A stretch of DNA of 64,000 nucleotides from the NCBI GenBank assembly GCA_965661005.1, contig CBFICB010000003.1, forward strand, positions 186,001 to 250,000, read 5' to 3'. The translations under genes and the position numbers were made by a program. This document shows positions 27,741 to 37,050 of this stretch, in pieces (the stretch's first letter is position 1; the number at the start of each line of letters is the position of its first letter). The notes beneath the pieces are model-generated. The model was not told the DNA's origin. It made no database searches and was given only the letters and a program-made list of their open reading frames with translations. The stretch comes from UBA5109 sp965661005 (GTDB lineage Bacteria > Pseudomonadota > Gammaproteobacteria > Pseudomonadales > Pseudohongiellaceae).

Positions 27741-28973
27741 TTAAATTTCAAGAAGAATTCTGGCCGGGTCTTCTAATAAGTCTTTAATTGTAACTAAAAA
27801 TTGCACAGCTTCTTTACCATCAATCATACGATGATCATATGACAGGGCTAGGTACATCATTGGCAATATTTTAACTTCTCCGTCTACCGCCATTGGCCGC
27901 TCTTGAATCTTATGCATTCCCAAAATGGCTGTTTGAGGAGGATTCAATATTGGAGTGGAAAGCAAAGAACCGAATACGCCCCCATTTGAAATGGTAAAGG
28001 TGCCACCACTCATGTCTTCAATAGAGAGCTTGCCATCCTGAGCTTTAAGGCCATAATCTCTGATATTTTTTTCTATCGCTGCGAGGCCCATTGCATCAGC
28101 ATCTCTTAGCACCGGAACCACAAGCCCTCGAGGCGAAGATACCGCCACACCTATATCCTGATAACCATGATAAACAATATCAGTTCCGTCAATGGAGGCA
28201 TTTACCGCTGGATATTGTTTCAATGCTTCGATACTGGCTCGTACAAAAAAAGACATAAAACCTAGGCGTGAACCATCATGCTTTTTCTCGAACAACTCTT
28301 TATATTTGTTTCTTATATCCATTACCGGCTGCATGTTAACTTCGTTAAAAGTGGTCAGCATTGCAGTTGTATTAGTAGCTTCCAACAGACGCTCTGCAAC
28401 TTTGGCACGAAGCCTAGTCATAGCAACTCTTTCTTCAGCCCTAGCTCCTTTCACTGGAGCAGGTTCTGATAAAGGCTCTATTTCCTTACTAGCAACTGGT
28501 GCCGGAGTAACACTCGGCTTATCTTCTAAATGCTTAAGAACATCTTCTTTGGTAATACGGCCATCTTTACCAGTACTTTTAATGCTGTTTGGACTTAGGG
28601 AGTTTTCTTCGATTAGTTTCTTGGCCGCTGGGCTCATTAATACTTCTACGTTACTGTTATCTTCAACGGCTTGAGTTTCAGCTGCGGAAGAAGCTGTATC
28701 TTTTTCAGTCTCAGCTTTAGCTGAAGGGCTGGCTGCACCCGCCTCAAACAGGGCCAACAGCTCGTTACTAACGATAGTGTCACCTTCTGCTTTGCTTATA
28801 TTTTGCAGAACACCATTATCAGGAGCAACTACTTCCAGTAAAACCTTATCAGTTTCAATATCAACCAATAGTTCATCACGAGCAACAGCATCCCCTTCCT
28901 TTTTATACCAAGTGGCTATGGTGCCGTCAGGAACAGATTCCGGTAGCGTAGGAGCTTTGATTTCTATGGACAT
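27741..28973 (-). CDS. sucB: Dihydrolipoamide succinyltransferase (E2o)
   Basis: SucB is the core of the 2-oxoglutarate dehydrogenase complex and transfers the succinyl group from lipoate to CoA. The 410 residues comprise a lipoyl domain with Lys43 in DIETDKVLLEV, an Ala/Glu-rich linker, an E3-binding domain (about 115-150, VLMSPAAKKLIEEN) and the acyltransferase domain. His381 and Asp385 are visible in SYDHRMIDG. A single lipoyl domain is usual for SucB. It follows sucA by 60 bases and precedes lpd by 21. Confidence 0.96.
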   Translation of the reverse strand: MSIEIKAPTLPESVPDGTIATWYKKEGDAVARDELLVDIETDKVLLEVVAPDNGVLQNISKAEGDTIVSNELLALFEAGAASPSAKAETEKDTASSAAETQAVEDNSNVEVLMSPAAKKLIEENSLSPNSIKSTGKDGRITKEDVLKHLEDKPSVTPAPVASKEIEPLSEPAPVKGARAEERVAMTRLRAKVAERLLEATNTTAMLTTFNEVNMQPVMDIRNKYKELFEKKHDGSRLGFMSFFVRASIEALKQYPAVNASIDGTDIVYHGYQDIGVAVSSPRGLVVPVLRDADAMGLAAIEKNIRDYGLKAQDGKLSIEDMSGGTFTISNGGVFGSLLSTPILNPPQTAILGMHKIQERPMAVDGEVKILPMMYLALSYDHRMIDGKEAVQFLVTIKDLLEDPARILLEI

Positions 28974-29033
28974 GATCTTCCCTTTATTATTAATTATTAT
29001 GCCTCAACAAAAGGCCTAGTTATTTAATTCCAG

Positions 29034-31892
29034 TTATTCTTTGTTGAAACCTAATGCATCAAGAATAAGTTTCTCTTGAAGCCTGTTATGCAGAGCAGCA
29101 TAACCCGCTGCAGGTGAAGCAGATAAATCTCTACCTGCATACTCCAACACCAATTCTGGGTTTAATCTTCGCAATACATTCTTCATATGATGCTGGCTTG
29201 GATACCAGGCACCCATATTCTGGGGCTCTTCCTGACACCAAATTGCTTCAGTTAAATTCTTATAAGGTGACAACATTTTATGCAGCGTTTCTTCCGGGAA
29301 AGGGTAAAGCTGCTCCAAACGTAAAATAGCAATATCATCTATGCCTTCTTCACGACGTTTAGCACGCAACTCGTAGTATATTTTACCGCTGCACATGACC
29401 GCCCTTTTGACTTTATCAGGATCAATATCATCAGTTTCACGAAGCACTCTATGAAAACGCCCGTTGGCTAAATCTTCATAAGTTGAAATAGCTTCTTTAT
29501 GTCTCAACAAGCTCTTGGGAGTCATTACGACCAGAGGTTTACGAAGAGGACGCATCATTTGCCTACGAAGCATATGAAATATTTGTGCAGGGTTCGTTGG
29601 TACACAAACCTGAATATTGCCCTCTGCGCATAATTGGAGAAATCTCTCAAGCCTTGCAGATGAATGCTCAGGACCTTGCCCTTCATAGCCATGAGGCAGA
29701 AACATGGTTAGTCCGCACAGCCTTTCCCATTTTATTTCACCACTGGTTACAAATTGATCAATAACCACCTGAGCGCCATTGGCAAAATCTCCAAACTGAG
29801 CTTCCCAAATAACCAGAGCGTCAGGCCTTGTTGTGGCATAGCCGTATTCGAAAGCTAGTACCGCCTCTTCAGAAAGTAATGAATCAAAAATAACAAACTT
29901 ACGTTGAGACTCAGATACGTAACTTAAGGGCACGTAGGTTTCACCCGTATCCTGTTCATGTAAAACTGCATGACGATGTGAAAAAGTACCTCGTCCAACG
30001 TCTTGCCCAGTTATACGAACCTTATAGTTATTGTCGACTAAGCTGGCATAAGCAAGTAACTCAGCACAACCCCAATCAAAGGGCTGTTCACCCTTAGCCA
30101 TAGCAGTGCGTGACTGCAAAACTTTTGCGACTTGCCGATTGACTTTAAAATCTGCTGGAAGCTCTACCAATTTATGTGCTAAATCTTTCAGCTTGTCCAT
30201 ATTGATAGTGGTGTCGCATTTCATATCTGCGTCGTGCCCCAGATATGGACGCCAATCAACATGAAGCGCTGTGTTAGGAGCATGAACCAGACTTTTAACA
30301 ACATGAGTGCCTTCATCCAAAGCCTTACGATAATCGCTATTTAGCGCATCGGAATCAGCTTGAGACAGCAAACCCTCGTCGACTAACTTTTGGGAATATA
30401 AAGAGCGAGTAGTCTGTTGTTTTTTTATTACCCTATACATTAAGGGCTGTGTCGCTGAAGGCTCGTCAGTTTCGTTATGTCCTCGGCGGCGATAACATAC
30501 CAAATCAACAACAACATCTTTTCTGAATTTGTTACGGAAATCCAAAGCCAATTGAGTCACAAATAGTACAGCCTCAGGGTCATCTCCATTAACATGAAAT
30601 ATTGGTGCTTGCACCATTTTAGCGACATCAGTGCAGTATTCTGTAGATCTAGCGTCATCCTGTCGGCTAGTAGTAAAACCAACCTGGTTATTGATGATAA
30701 TATGCACCGTGCCACCTGTCCCATAACCTCGGGTTTGAGACATTTGCAAGGTTTCCATCACAACTCCCTGACCGGCAAACGCAGCATCACCATGAATACA
30801 AAGTGGCAGAACAGTTTCACCAATAGCATCTTGACGACGATCCTGCCGAGCTCTGACTGAACCAACAATAACCGGAGAACCAATTTCCAAATGCGACGGG
30901 TTGAAGCCCATGCTGCAGTGCACTTCTCCTCCAGGAGTCATGACGTTTGAAGAGAAACCTTGGTGGTATTTCACATCACCAGAACCGCTATAACTAACCT
31001 TACCCTCAAATTCGTTAAACAAATCTGAAGGATTTTTTCCTAAAGTATTTACCAAAACATTTAATCTGCCGCGATGAGCCATAGATATGACTATTTCTTT
31101 TGTGCCATGTTCTCCAGCCCGCTGAATAATATCGTCGATCACGGGAATCAGACTTTCTCCACCTTCAAGACCGAAACGTTTTGTACCCGGATATTTGGAA
31201 TCTAGATGTTTTTCCAAACCTTCTGCCGCACTTAAACGTTCTAGAATATGCAGTCTCTCTTGGTTAGAAAAAACTTGTTGGCCCGCGCTGCTTTCAATCC
31301 GTCGCTGAATCCATTGCTTTTGTTCCAAATCAACAATCCCCATGAATTCATATCCAATCGAGCTACAGTAGATTTGCTCCAGCATGGATATAATATTCGC
31401 GAGCGTCGTTTCACTTTGAGAAACAAATAAAGGCTGGGTAGCAAAAGTAGTACTAAGATCTGCATCAGAAAGCTGATGAAAATCCAGTTTTAAATCCGGG
31501 ACTTCTTCTCGGCGCATAATGCCGAGAGGATCAAGTTTGGCTTGCTGGTGTCCACGAACCCTGTAGGAACTTATGAGCTGCACCACGCTTACTTGTTTAG
31601 CTTCGTGGGAAGCCGAAACCTGCTTATCAGCATGAGCCGCTGGCATGACAACTACCCCATCACCACGACGTGGCAAACCTTCAAATTGCTTTTCAATACT
31701 GGAAAGGGCTTTTTCTGGAATTATTGAACCATTAACACCAGGAAGGTCATTAAAATAATTTCGCCATTGCTCCGAGACGGCTGCAGGATCGGTCAAGTAA
31801 GCTTCGTAAAGCTCTTCGATATACTCAAGATTGCCTCCAGAAATATGACTAGAAGCAAACATTAATTCACGGAAGTTATCAATGTTAGGCAT
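29034..31892 (-). CDS. sucA: 2-Oxoglutarate dehydrogenase E1
   Basis: SucA is the thiamine-diphosphate-dependent E1 that decarboxylates 2-oxoglutarate. The 952 residues are normal (E. coli 933). Visible landmarks are HRGRLNVLVNTLGK, the diphosphate-binding stretch HGDAAFAGQGVVMETL near residue 370, RRGHNETDEP, and SHRHAVLHEQD in the C-terminal half. The N-terminal region that binds E2 and E3 is present (FRELMFASSHISGGN). It starts 18 bases after the sdhB stop. Confidence 0.97.
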   Translation of the reverse strand: MPNIDNFRELMFASSHISGGNLEYIEELYEAYLTDPAAVSEQWRNYFNDLPGVNGSIIPEKALSSIEKQFEGLPRRGDGVVVMPAAHADKQVSASHEAKQVSVVQLISSYRVRGHQQAKLDPLGIMRREEVPDLKLDFHQLSDADLSTTFATQPLFVSQSETTLANIISMLEQIYCSSIGYEFMGIVDLEQKQWIQRRIESSAGQQVFSNQERLHILERLSAAEGLEKHLDSKYPGTKRFGLEGGESLIPVIDDIIQRAGEHGTKEIVISMAHRGRLNVLVNTLGKNPSDLFNEFEGKVSYSGSGDVKYHQGFSSNVMTPGGEVHCSMGFNPSHLEIGSPVIVGSVRARQDRRQDAIGETVLPLCIHGDAAFAGQGVVMETLQMSQTRGYGTGGTVHIIINNQVGFTTSRQDDARSTEYCTDVAKMVQAPIFHVNGDDPEAVLFVTQLALDFRNKFRKDVVVDLVCYRRRGHNETDEPSATQPLMYRVIKKQQTTRSLYSQKLVDEGLLSQADSDALNSDYRKALDEGTHVVKSLVHAPNTALHVDWRPYLGHDADMKCDTTINMDKLKDLAHKLVELPADFKVNRQVAKVLQSRTAMAKGEQPFDWGCAELLAYASLVDNNYKVRITGQDVGRGTFSHRHAVLHEQDTGETYVPLSYVSESQRKFVIFDSLLSEEAVLAFEYGYATTRPDALVIWEAQFGDFANGAQVVIDQFVTSGEIKWERLCGLTMFLPHGYEGQGPEHSSARLERFLQLCAEGNIQVCVPTNPAQIFHMLRRQMMRPLRKPLVVMTPKSLLRHKEAISTYEDLANGRFHRVLRETDDIDPDKVKRAVMCSGKIYYELRAKRREEGIDDIAILRLEQLYPFPEETLHKMLSPYKNLTEAIWCQEEPQNMGAWYPSQHHMKNVLRRLNPELVLEYAGRDLSASPAAGYAALHNRLQEKLILDALGFNKE

Positions 31893-31910
31893 CTTCTTCC
31901 TCCGGTCCGC

Positions 31911-32615
31911 TTAGGTAGCACGCTCCATGAGCATGGATCTGATATGGCCAATTGCACGTGTTGGATTCAAGCCTTTCGGACAAACCGCGACACAATTCAT
32001 AATGCCGCGACATCTGAAAACACTAAAAGGGTCTTCTAATTCGGCCAGACGCTCGTCCGTATGAGTATCACGACTATCAGCCAGAAAACGATAAGCCTGC
32101 AATAAACCTGCCGGCCCTACAAACTTATCAGGGTTCCACCAAAAAGATGGGCAGTTAGTTGAACAGCAAGCACACAAAATACACTCATATAAACCATCTA
32201 ACTTGGCTCTTTCTTCCGGCGACTGCAAACGTTCGATTGCAGGAGCAGGATCATCATTCTGCAAATAGGGCTTAATTTTTTCATACTGTTTATAAAAAGC
32301 ACCCATATCAACGACCAGATCACGAATTACAGGGAGACCCGGCAAGGGACGCAAAGTCAATTTGTTATTTTTCACAACTGAAGACACCGGTGTAATGCAT
32401 GCCAAGCCATTCACTCCATTAATATTCATACCATCAGAACCACACACGCCTTCTCGGCAAGACCGACGATATGCAACACTGGCATCTTCATTTTTAACTA
32501 ATTGTAGAACATCAAGCACCATCAAGTCTTTACCTTCAGGCAACTCAATTTTTACTTCCTGCATGTAGGGTTTCAAATCTGTTTCTGGGTTATAACGATA
32601 AACACTAACTAACAC
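31911..32615 (-). CDS. sdhB: Succinate dehydrogenase iron-sulfur subunit
   Basis: SdhB passes electrons from the flavin to ubiquinone through three iron-sulfur clusters. Ligands are visible for [2Fe-2S] (SCREGVCGSDGMNINGVNGLAC, residues about 55-76), [4Fe-4S] (CILCACCSTNC) and [3Fe-4S] (CRGIMNCVAVCPKG). The 234 residues are a normal length. The start codon is GTG 32615, with AGGTGA about seven bases upstream. No in-frame ATG fits the family N-terminus (the protein begins LVSVYRYNPET). Confidence 0.97.
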   Translation of the reverse strand: MLVSVYRYNPETDLKPYMQEVKIELPEGKDLMVLDVLQLVKNEDASVAYRRSCREGVCGSDGMNINGVNGLACITPVSSVVKNNKLTLRPLPGLPVIRDLVVDMGAFYKQYEKIKPYLQNDDPAPAIERLQSPEERAKLDGLYECILCACCSTNCPSFWWNPDKFVGPAGLLQAYRFLADSRDTHTDERLAELEDPFSVFRCRGIMNCVAVCPKGLNPTRAIGHIRSMLMERAT

Positions 32616-32645
32616 GATGCATCACCTATATTCTTAATAAGAGTC

Positions 32646-34418
32646 TTAGTAAGTACGGATTTTTGGTTCAAAAGTTGGTACTGTCCGTGGCGTAAAATTC
32701 ACACTACGTTTTGACAAGGATTTACTTTCAGGCATATATATTGAATGACATAGCCAGTTCTCGTCATCTCTTTCAGTGAAATCTTCCCGAGCATGCGCAC
32801 CTCGACTTTCTTCCCTTTGTTCTGCGGCAATAGCAGTTGCTTCCGCAACTTCAAACAGATTTTCAAGTTCAAGCGCTTCAATACGGGCAGTATTAAAGGC
32901 CTGACTTTTATCTTCCAGATTGATATTCGCAATACGTCCACGCAAATCAGCAAGTTTTTCTATACCTTCACGCATAAAGTCGCCGCGTCTGAATACGCCA
33001 AAATGATTTTGCATAATATTTTGTAATTCTTTGCGAAGATCAGGAACTTTCTCACCCGAATTACTTTCATTTAAGCGATTCAAGCGTTGCATGCCTTCTT
33101 CAATATCCGTGTCAGATGCATCACGCATCTCTACACCTTGACTCAGCATTTTCTCAATATGAATGCCAGCCGCTCTGCCAAAGACAACCAAATCTAATAA
33201 AGAGTTTCCACCTAGGCGGTTAGCACCATGCACAGACACACAGGCCGCTTCACCTACCGCAAATAATCCTTCTATTATTCTGTCATTTCCCTGCTCATCC
33301 TGCGTCAATGCCTGCCCATTAACATTTGTTGGAATACCTCCCATCATGTAATGGCAAGTTGGCACAACCGGAATGGGTTCTTTGACAGGGTCAACATGTG
33401 CAAAGGTTCGAGACAATTCAAGAATACCAGGCAGCCTTTCATTTAGAGTTTTCTCTCCTAGGTGGTCCAGCTTCAATGAAACATGATCAGCTTCTGGCCC
33501 AACGCCTCGGCCTTCCAGGATTTCTAAAACCATGGAACGTGCAACTACATCTCGGCCCGCAAGGTCTTTAGCATTTGGAGCATAACGCTCCATAAAGCGC
33601 TCACCATTCTTATTGATTAAATAGCCACCTTCACCCCGACAACCTTCAGTGACAAGCGTGCCTGCACCATAAATGCCCGTAGGATGGAACTGCCACATTT
33701 CAATATCCTGCACTGGGTAACCGGCACGTAAAGCCATACCAATCCCATCACCAGTATTAATAAGAGCATTAGTCGTTGAGGCATAGATTCGTCCGGCTCC
33801 ACCAGTCGCAAACACCGTTGCCTTTGATTTTATATAAGCCGTTTCTCCCGTTTCTATGCAGATAGCTATAACACCAACAACAACACCATCCTGATTTTTA
33901 ACAATATCAGTAGCAAACCATTCATTAAAAAACACGGTGTTATTTTTCAAATTACCCTGATACAGGGTATGCAATAAAGCATGACCGGTTCTGTCGGCTG
34001 CAGCACAGGTTCTAGCAGCTTGCCCACCGTTACCATAATCTTTTGACTGCCCACCAAACGGTCGTTGATAAATACGGCCGCTTTCTGTTCGAGAAAAAGG
34101 CAGCCCCATATGTTCCAGCTCAAATACGGCCTGAGGTCCTTCGCTGCACATATATTCAATGGCATCCTGATCACCTATATAATCCGAGCCTTTTACTGTG
34201 TCATACATATGCCAACGCCAGTCATCATTGGGATCGTCACTGGCTATAGCGCAAGTAATACCGCCTTGTGCAGATACTGTATGTGAGCGTGTTGGAAACA
34301 CTTTGGATATCACCGCTGTTTTATAGCCCGATTGAGAAAGCTGCAAGGCTGCACGCATTCCCGATCCGCCGCCACCAACGATTACTGCATCAAATGAAAG
34401 AGTTCTTATATTAGACAC
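32646..34418 (-). CDS. sdhA: Succinate dehydrogenase flavoprotein subunit
   Basis: SdhA oxidises succinate to fumarate with covalent FAD. The 590-residue protein shows the FAD motif VGGGGSGMRAAL. His46, which binds FAD, is in RSHTVSAQGG. HPTGIYGAGTLVTEGCRGEGG carries active-site residues, and the C-terminal EDFTERDDENWL is also present. The start is GTG 34418, three bases after the sdhD stop, with a GGAG about ten bases upstream. Confidence 0.97.
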   Translation of the reverse strand: MSNIRTLSFDAVIVGGGGSGMRAALQLSQSGYKTAVISKVFPTRSHTVSAQGGITCAIASDDPNDDWRWHMYDTVKGSDYIGDQDAIEYMCSEGPQAVFELEHMGLPFSRTESGRIYQRPFGGQSKDYGNGGQAARTCAAADRTGHALLHTLYQGNLKNNTVFFNEWFATDIVKNQDGVVVGVIAICIETGETAYIKSKATVFATGGAGRIYASTTNALINTGDGIGMALRAGYPVQDIEMWQFHPTGIYGAGTLVTEGCRGEGGYLINKNGERFMERYAPNAKDLAGRDVVARSMVLEILEGRGVGPEADHVSLKLDHLGEKTLNERLPGILELSRTFAHVDPVKEPIPVVPTCHYMMGGIPTNVNGQALTQDEQGNDRIIEGLFAVGEAACVSVHGANRLGGNSLLDLVVFGRAAGIHIEKMLSQGVEMRDASDTDIEEGMQRLNRLNESNSGEKVPDLRKELQNIMQNHFGVFRRGDFMREGIEKLADLRGRIANINLEDKSQAFNTARIEALELENLFEVAEATAIAAEQREESRGAHAREDFTERDDENWLCHSIYMPESKSLSKRSVNFTPRTVPTFEPKIRTY

Positions 34419-34421
34419 GGT

Positions 34422-34790
34422 TTAAATACTCCATAAAATCTGCACGCCCCAAACCAAGTAGACAAACAAAGTGATAAGACAAAGCAACTCAAAAACAAAT
34501 CGCAGCTTATTGGCACTAGCGCCTAACATTTTGGGGGTTAAATAGTCTGTTGCAATAGTCCACATACCAATCCAGGCATGCGCACAAAGAGATAAGAGCG
34601 CAACCAAACTAAAAATACGAACAGCATTGTTTGAAAATAAATCTCGCCATTCTTGATACTGCATATCTGGTTTAGTTATGAAAATATACGTCAGGAACAA
34701 GATATAGATCAGCAATATTACCGCAGATACTCTCTGCGCCATCCAATCATAAAGCCCACTTCGACCAAAACTTGTGACATTCGTTACCAT
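34422..34790 (-). CDS. sdhD: Succinate dehydrogenase membrane anchor SdhD
   Basis: SdhD forms, with SdhC, the membrane anchor that binds haem b and ubiquinone. Three membrane helices are visible (about residues 20-40, 57-80 and 95-118). The haem-ligand histidine lies in LCAHAWIGMW and a conserved DY follows. I chose ATG 34790, giving MVTNVTSFGRSG, which aligns with E. coli SdhD (MVSNASALGRNG). The longer frame begins with GTG two codons earlier. It overlaps the end of sdhC by seven bases. Confidence 0.93.
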   Translation of the reverse strand: MVTNVTSFGRSGLYDWMAQRVSAVILLIYILFLTYIFITKPDMQYQEWRDLFSNNAVRIFSLVALLSLCAHAWIGMWTIATDYLTPKMLGASANKLRFVFELLCLITLFVYLVWGVQILWSI

Positions 34791-35158
34791 ATCCACACCC
34801 CTAAAGCGACAATCAGGATCAGACTTAGCACAATGGTAATTTGCGCTCCAAGTGGCGCTCCTTCTTTAGTTTCACCAACACCTGAATCCATCAGCAGATG
34901 TTTAATTCCGGCAACCATGTGGTAGGCTAAAGCCGATAGAATTCCCCACACAATAAACTTGATCAATGGTGAGCTCATCACTTCTTTAACCTGATTAAAA
35001 CCTTCTTCACTGCTTAGTGAGGTATTAAAAATCCAGAGCAGAATCGCGATACCAACAAAGACAATAATTCCTGATATACGATGAGTGATTGATGTGTAAG
35101 CTGCCAACGGCAAACTAATTGTGGAGATATCCAGATTGACCGGTCGATTATCTTTCAC
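34784..35158 (-). CDS. sdhC: Succinate dehydrogenase cytochrome b556 subunit SdhC
   Basis: SdhC is the first membrane anchor subunit of complex II. The 124 residues begin KDNRPVNLD and contain the quinone-site signature YTSITHRISGIIVF near residue 22. Three membrane helices are present; the haem ligand histidine is in LAYHMVAGIKHLLMD near residue 86. The start is GTG 35158, with GAGAGG about ten bases upstream. It is the first gene of the sdhCDAB-sucAB-lpd-sucCD run and is divergent from gltA. Confidence 0.94.
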   Translation of the reverse strand: MKDNRPVNLDISTISLPLAAYTSITHRISGIIVFVGIAILLWIFNTSLSSEEGFNQVKEVMSSPLIKFIVWGILSALAYHMVAGIKHLLMDSGVGETKEGAPLGAQITIVLSLILIVALGVWIW

Positions 35159-35191
35159 TTGCTAGTAACCTCTCTTGCGATAAATTATTTA

Positions 35192-35217
35192 TCTATCAAA
35201 TATAAATAATTGATAGA
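35192..35217. repeat. Inverted repeat upstream of sdhC
   Basis: TCTATCAA (35192-35199) and TTGATAGA (35210-35217) are perfect 8-bp arms around a 10-nt AT spacer, 34-59 bases before the sdhC start. It could be an operator or a leader hairpin. Nothing shows which. Confidence 0.45.
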
Positions 35218-35373
35218 AACTTATTATCATAACTTTATAGTCTATAAAAACATCGCATATTAGTCGCTTAAGGTCCTTTAATCAACAGGCTTGTACAGCT
35301 TTTTTTCTAAATCCCAAAAGACATTTTTTTTGCACAATTCATGGGGAATATTAGATAAAATGGCAATGATAAT

Positions 35374-35402
35374 TTGACAAAATAATTATCAGAAGATAGT
35401 GT
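35374..35402 (+). promoter_or_regulatory. Probable promoter of gltA
   Basis: A perfect -35 TTGACA (35374-35379) is followed after 17 bases by TAGTGT (35397-35402), a weak -10. The predicted start site gives a leader of about 60 bases before gltA. It lies in the 311-base gap between sdhC and gltA, which otherwise holds only AT-rich sequence and the inverted repeat at 35192-35217. Confidence 0.5.
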
Positions 35403-35469
35403 GCATCTTCCTTAATGGCGTACTTTAAAAAGTGCCCTTTCTAAATAAAATCTCTTAAAAGGAGCTCTT

Positions 35470-36750
35470 ATGGCTGAGAAAAAAGCTCAGTTGTCAGTTG
35501 ATGGCATAAATGAACCCTTAGACTTACCTGTTTATGAAGGCACTATTGGCGCAGACGTTGTTGATGTAAGCAGTTTAGCTAGCAAAGGGGTTTTCACCTT
35601 TGATCCGGGCTTTCTGTCAACCGCTTCTTGTGAATCAAAAATCACTTATATTGATGGCGATAAAGGCGTGCTTCTTTATCGAGGCTATCCTATAGAGCAA
35701 CTTGCTGAGAAATCTGACTTCCTTGAATGCTGCTACCTTTTACTAAATGGCGATTTGCCTTCAGCACAGCAAAAAGAAGAATTTAATTCTTCTATCAAAT
35801 ATCACACCATGGTGCATGAGCAAATGCACAGCTTTTTCAACGGTTTTCCTCGACATGCTCACCCTATGGCGATCATGGTTGGAGTAGTCGGAGCATTATC
35901 TGCTTTCTATCATGACAATCTCGAAATCAGCAATGAAGACCATCGCATGGATGCTGCAATGCGAGTAATTGCAAAAATGCCAACCCTAGCGGCAATGTGC
36001 TACAAATATTCAGTTGGCCAACCTTTTGTTTATCCAGATAACAGCTTAAGTTTTTCTGAAAACTTTTTGCACATGATGTTTAGCACTCCTTGCGAAGAAA
36101 CCAAGATCAGTCCCGTTCTTGTTGATGCAATGGATAAAATATTTTTATTACATGCAGACCATGAACAAAACGCCTCAACATCCACTGTGCGACTGGCAGG
36201 TTCCACTGGAGCCAACCCTTACGCTTGTGTGTCTTCAGGCATTACCGCGCTTTGGGGACCCGCTCATGGTGGTGCAAACGAAGCAGTATTGAAAATGCTT
36301 AATGAAATTGGCGATGAGTCACAAATTGATAAATTTATTGCGCGTGCAAAAGATAAAGATGACCCCTTCCGCCTAATGGGTTTTGGGCATCGCGTTTACA
36401 AAAACTTTGACCCGCGCGCCACTGTTTTACGTGAAGCTTGTAAAAATGTTCTTGCAGAACTACAAATGGAGGATGATCCCTTACTTAAAATTGCAGTCAA
36501 ACTGGAAAAAATTGCTCTGGAAGACGACTATTTTATTGAAAGAAATTTATACCCTAATGTAGATTTTTACTCAGGCATCATTCTTAAAGCGATCGGCATT
36601 CCTGTCGGCATGTTCACAGTTATATTTGCGACTGGCAGAACTCCTGGCTGGGTTGCCCATTGGCATGAAATGATCAGCAATCCTTTTAAAATTGGACGCC
36701 CTCGTCAATTGTACACAGGCCCAACTTTAAGAGATTACCCTGAAAAATAA
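35470..36750 (+). CDS. gltA: Citrate synthase
   Basis: GltA condenses acetyl-CoA with oxaloacetate to start the citrate cycle. The 426-residue protein is the hexameric, NADH-sensitive type II form by length and N-terminal domain. Catalytic residues are visible in LLHADHEQNASTS, GFGHRVYKNFDPRA and the aspartate in YPNVDFYSGI. AGGAGC stands a few bases before ATG 35470. It is divergent from sdhCDAB, as in E. coli and Pseudomonas, so one intergenic region may regulate both. Confidence 0.97.
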   Translation: MAEKKAQLSVDGINEPLDLPVYEGTIGADVVDVSSLASKGVFTFDPGFLSTASCESKITYIDGDKGVLLYRGYPIEQLAEKSDFLECCYLLLNGDLPSAQQKEEFNSSIKYHTMVHEQMHSFFNGFPRHAHPMAIMVGVVGALSAFYHDNLEISNEDHRMDAAMRVIAKMPTLAAMCYKYSVGQPFVYPDNSLSFSENFLHMMFSTPCEETKISPVLVDAMDKIFLLHADHEQNASTSTVRLAGSTGANPYACVSSGITALWGPAHGGANEAVLKMLNEIGDESQIDKFIARAKDKDDPFRLMGFGHRVYKNFDPRATVLREACKNVLAELQMEDDPLLKIAVKLEKIALEDDYFIERNLYPNVDFYSGIILKAIGIPVGMFTVIFATGRTPGWVAHWHEMISNPFKIGRPRQLYTGPTLRDYPEK

Positions 36751-37050
36751 AGTCTTTCATACCTGACAACATTATACGTAGCTTCGGGAAATAATTTTTC
36801 CTGGAGCATTTATAACAGCCTCAACACCTTATTTTAGCTCTAAGCCAAACCAGCTAAACCATCACTTTTGAACTTTTAAAAAAACTACTGTTTTTTTATA
36901 CAACTTGCCAAAAATTTCCAATCTATACCCTCCTTTTAAAACCACACACAGCAACAATAGCTTAAGTCAGCAAAAACAAAGAATGAGTTTTTTACATCAA
37001 CGCTATATATTATCTTTCTTTGCTGAGGCTTCGAATTAAAAGAGGCCATT
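36751..37050. other. AT-rich gap between gltA and the dehydrogenase pseudogene
   Basis: No open frame or RNA was found. It holds an A/T-only-type hairpin (AAAAAAAC 36878-36885, GTTTTTTT 36890-36897, 4-nt loop) that could weakly end gltA transcription. At its right edge GAGG (37042-37045) is a ribosome-binding site for the interrupted frame at 37051. Confidence 0.4.
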
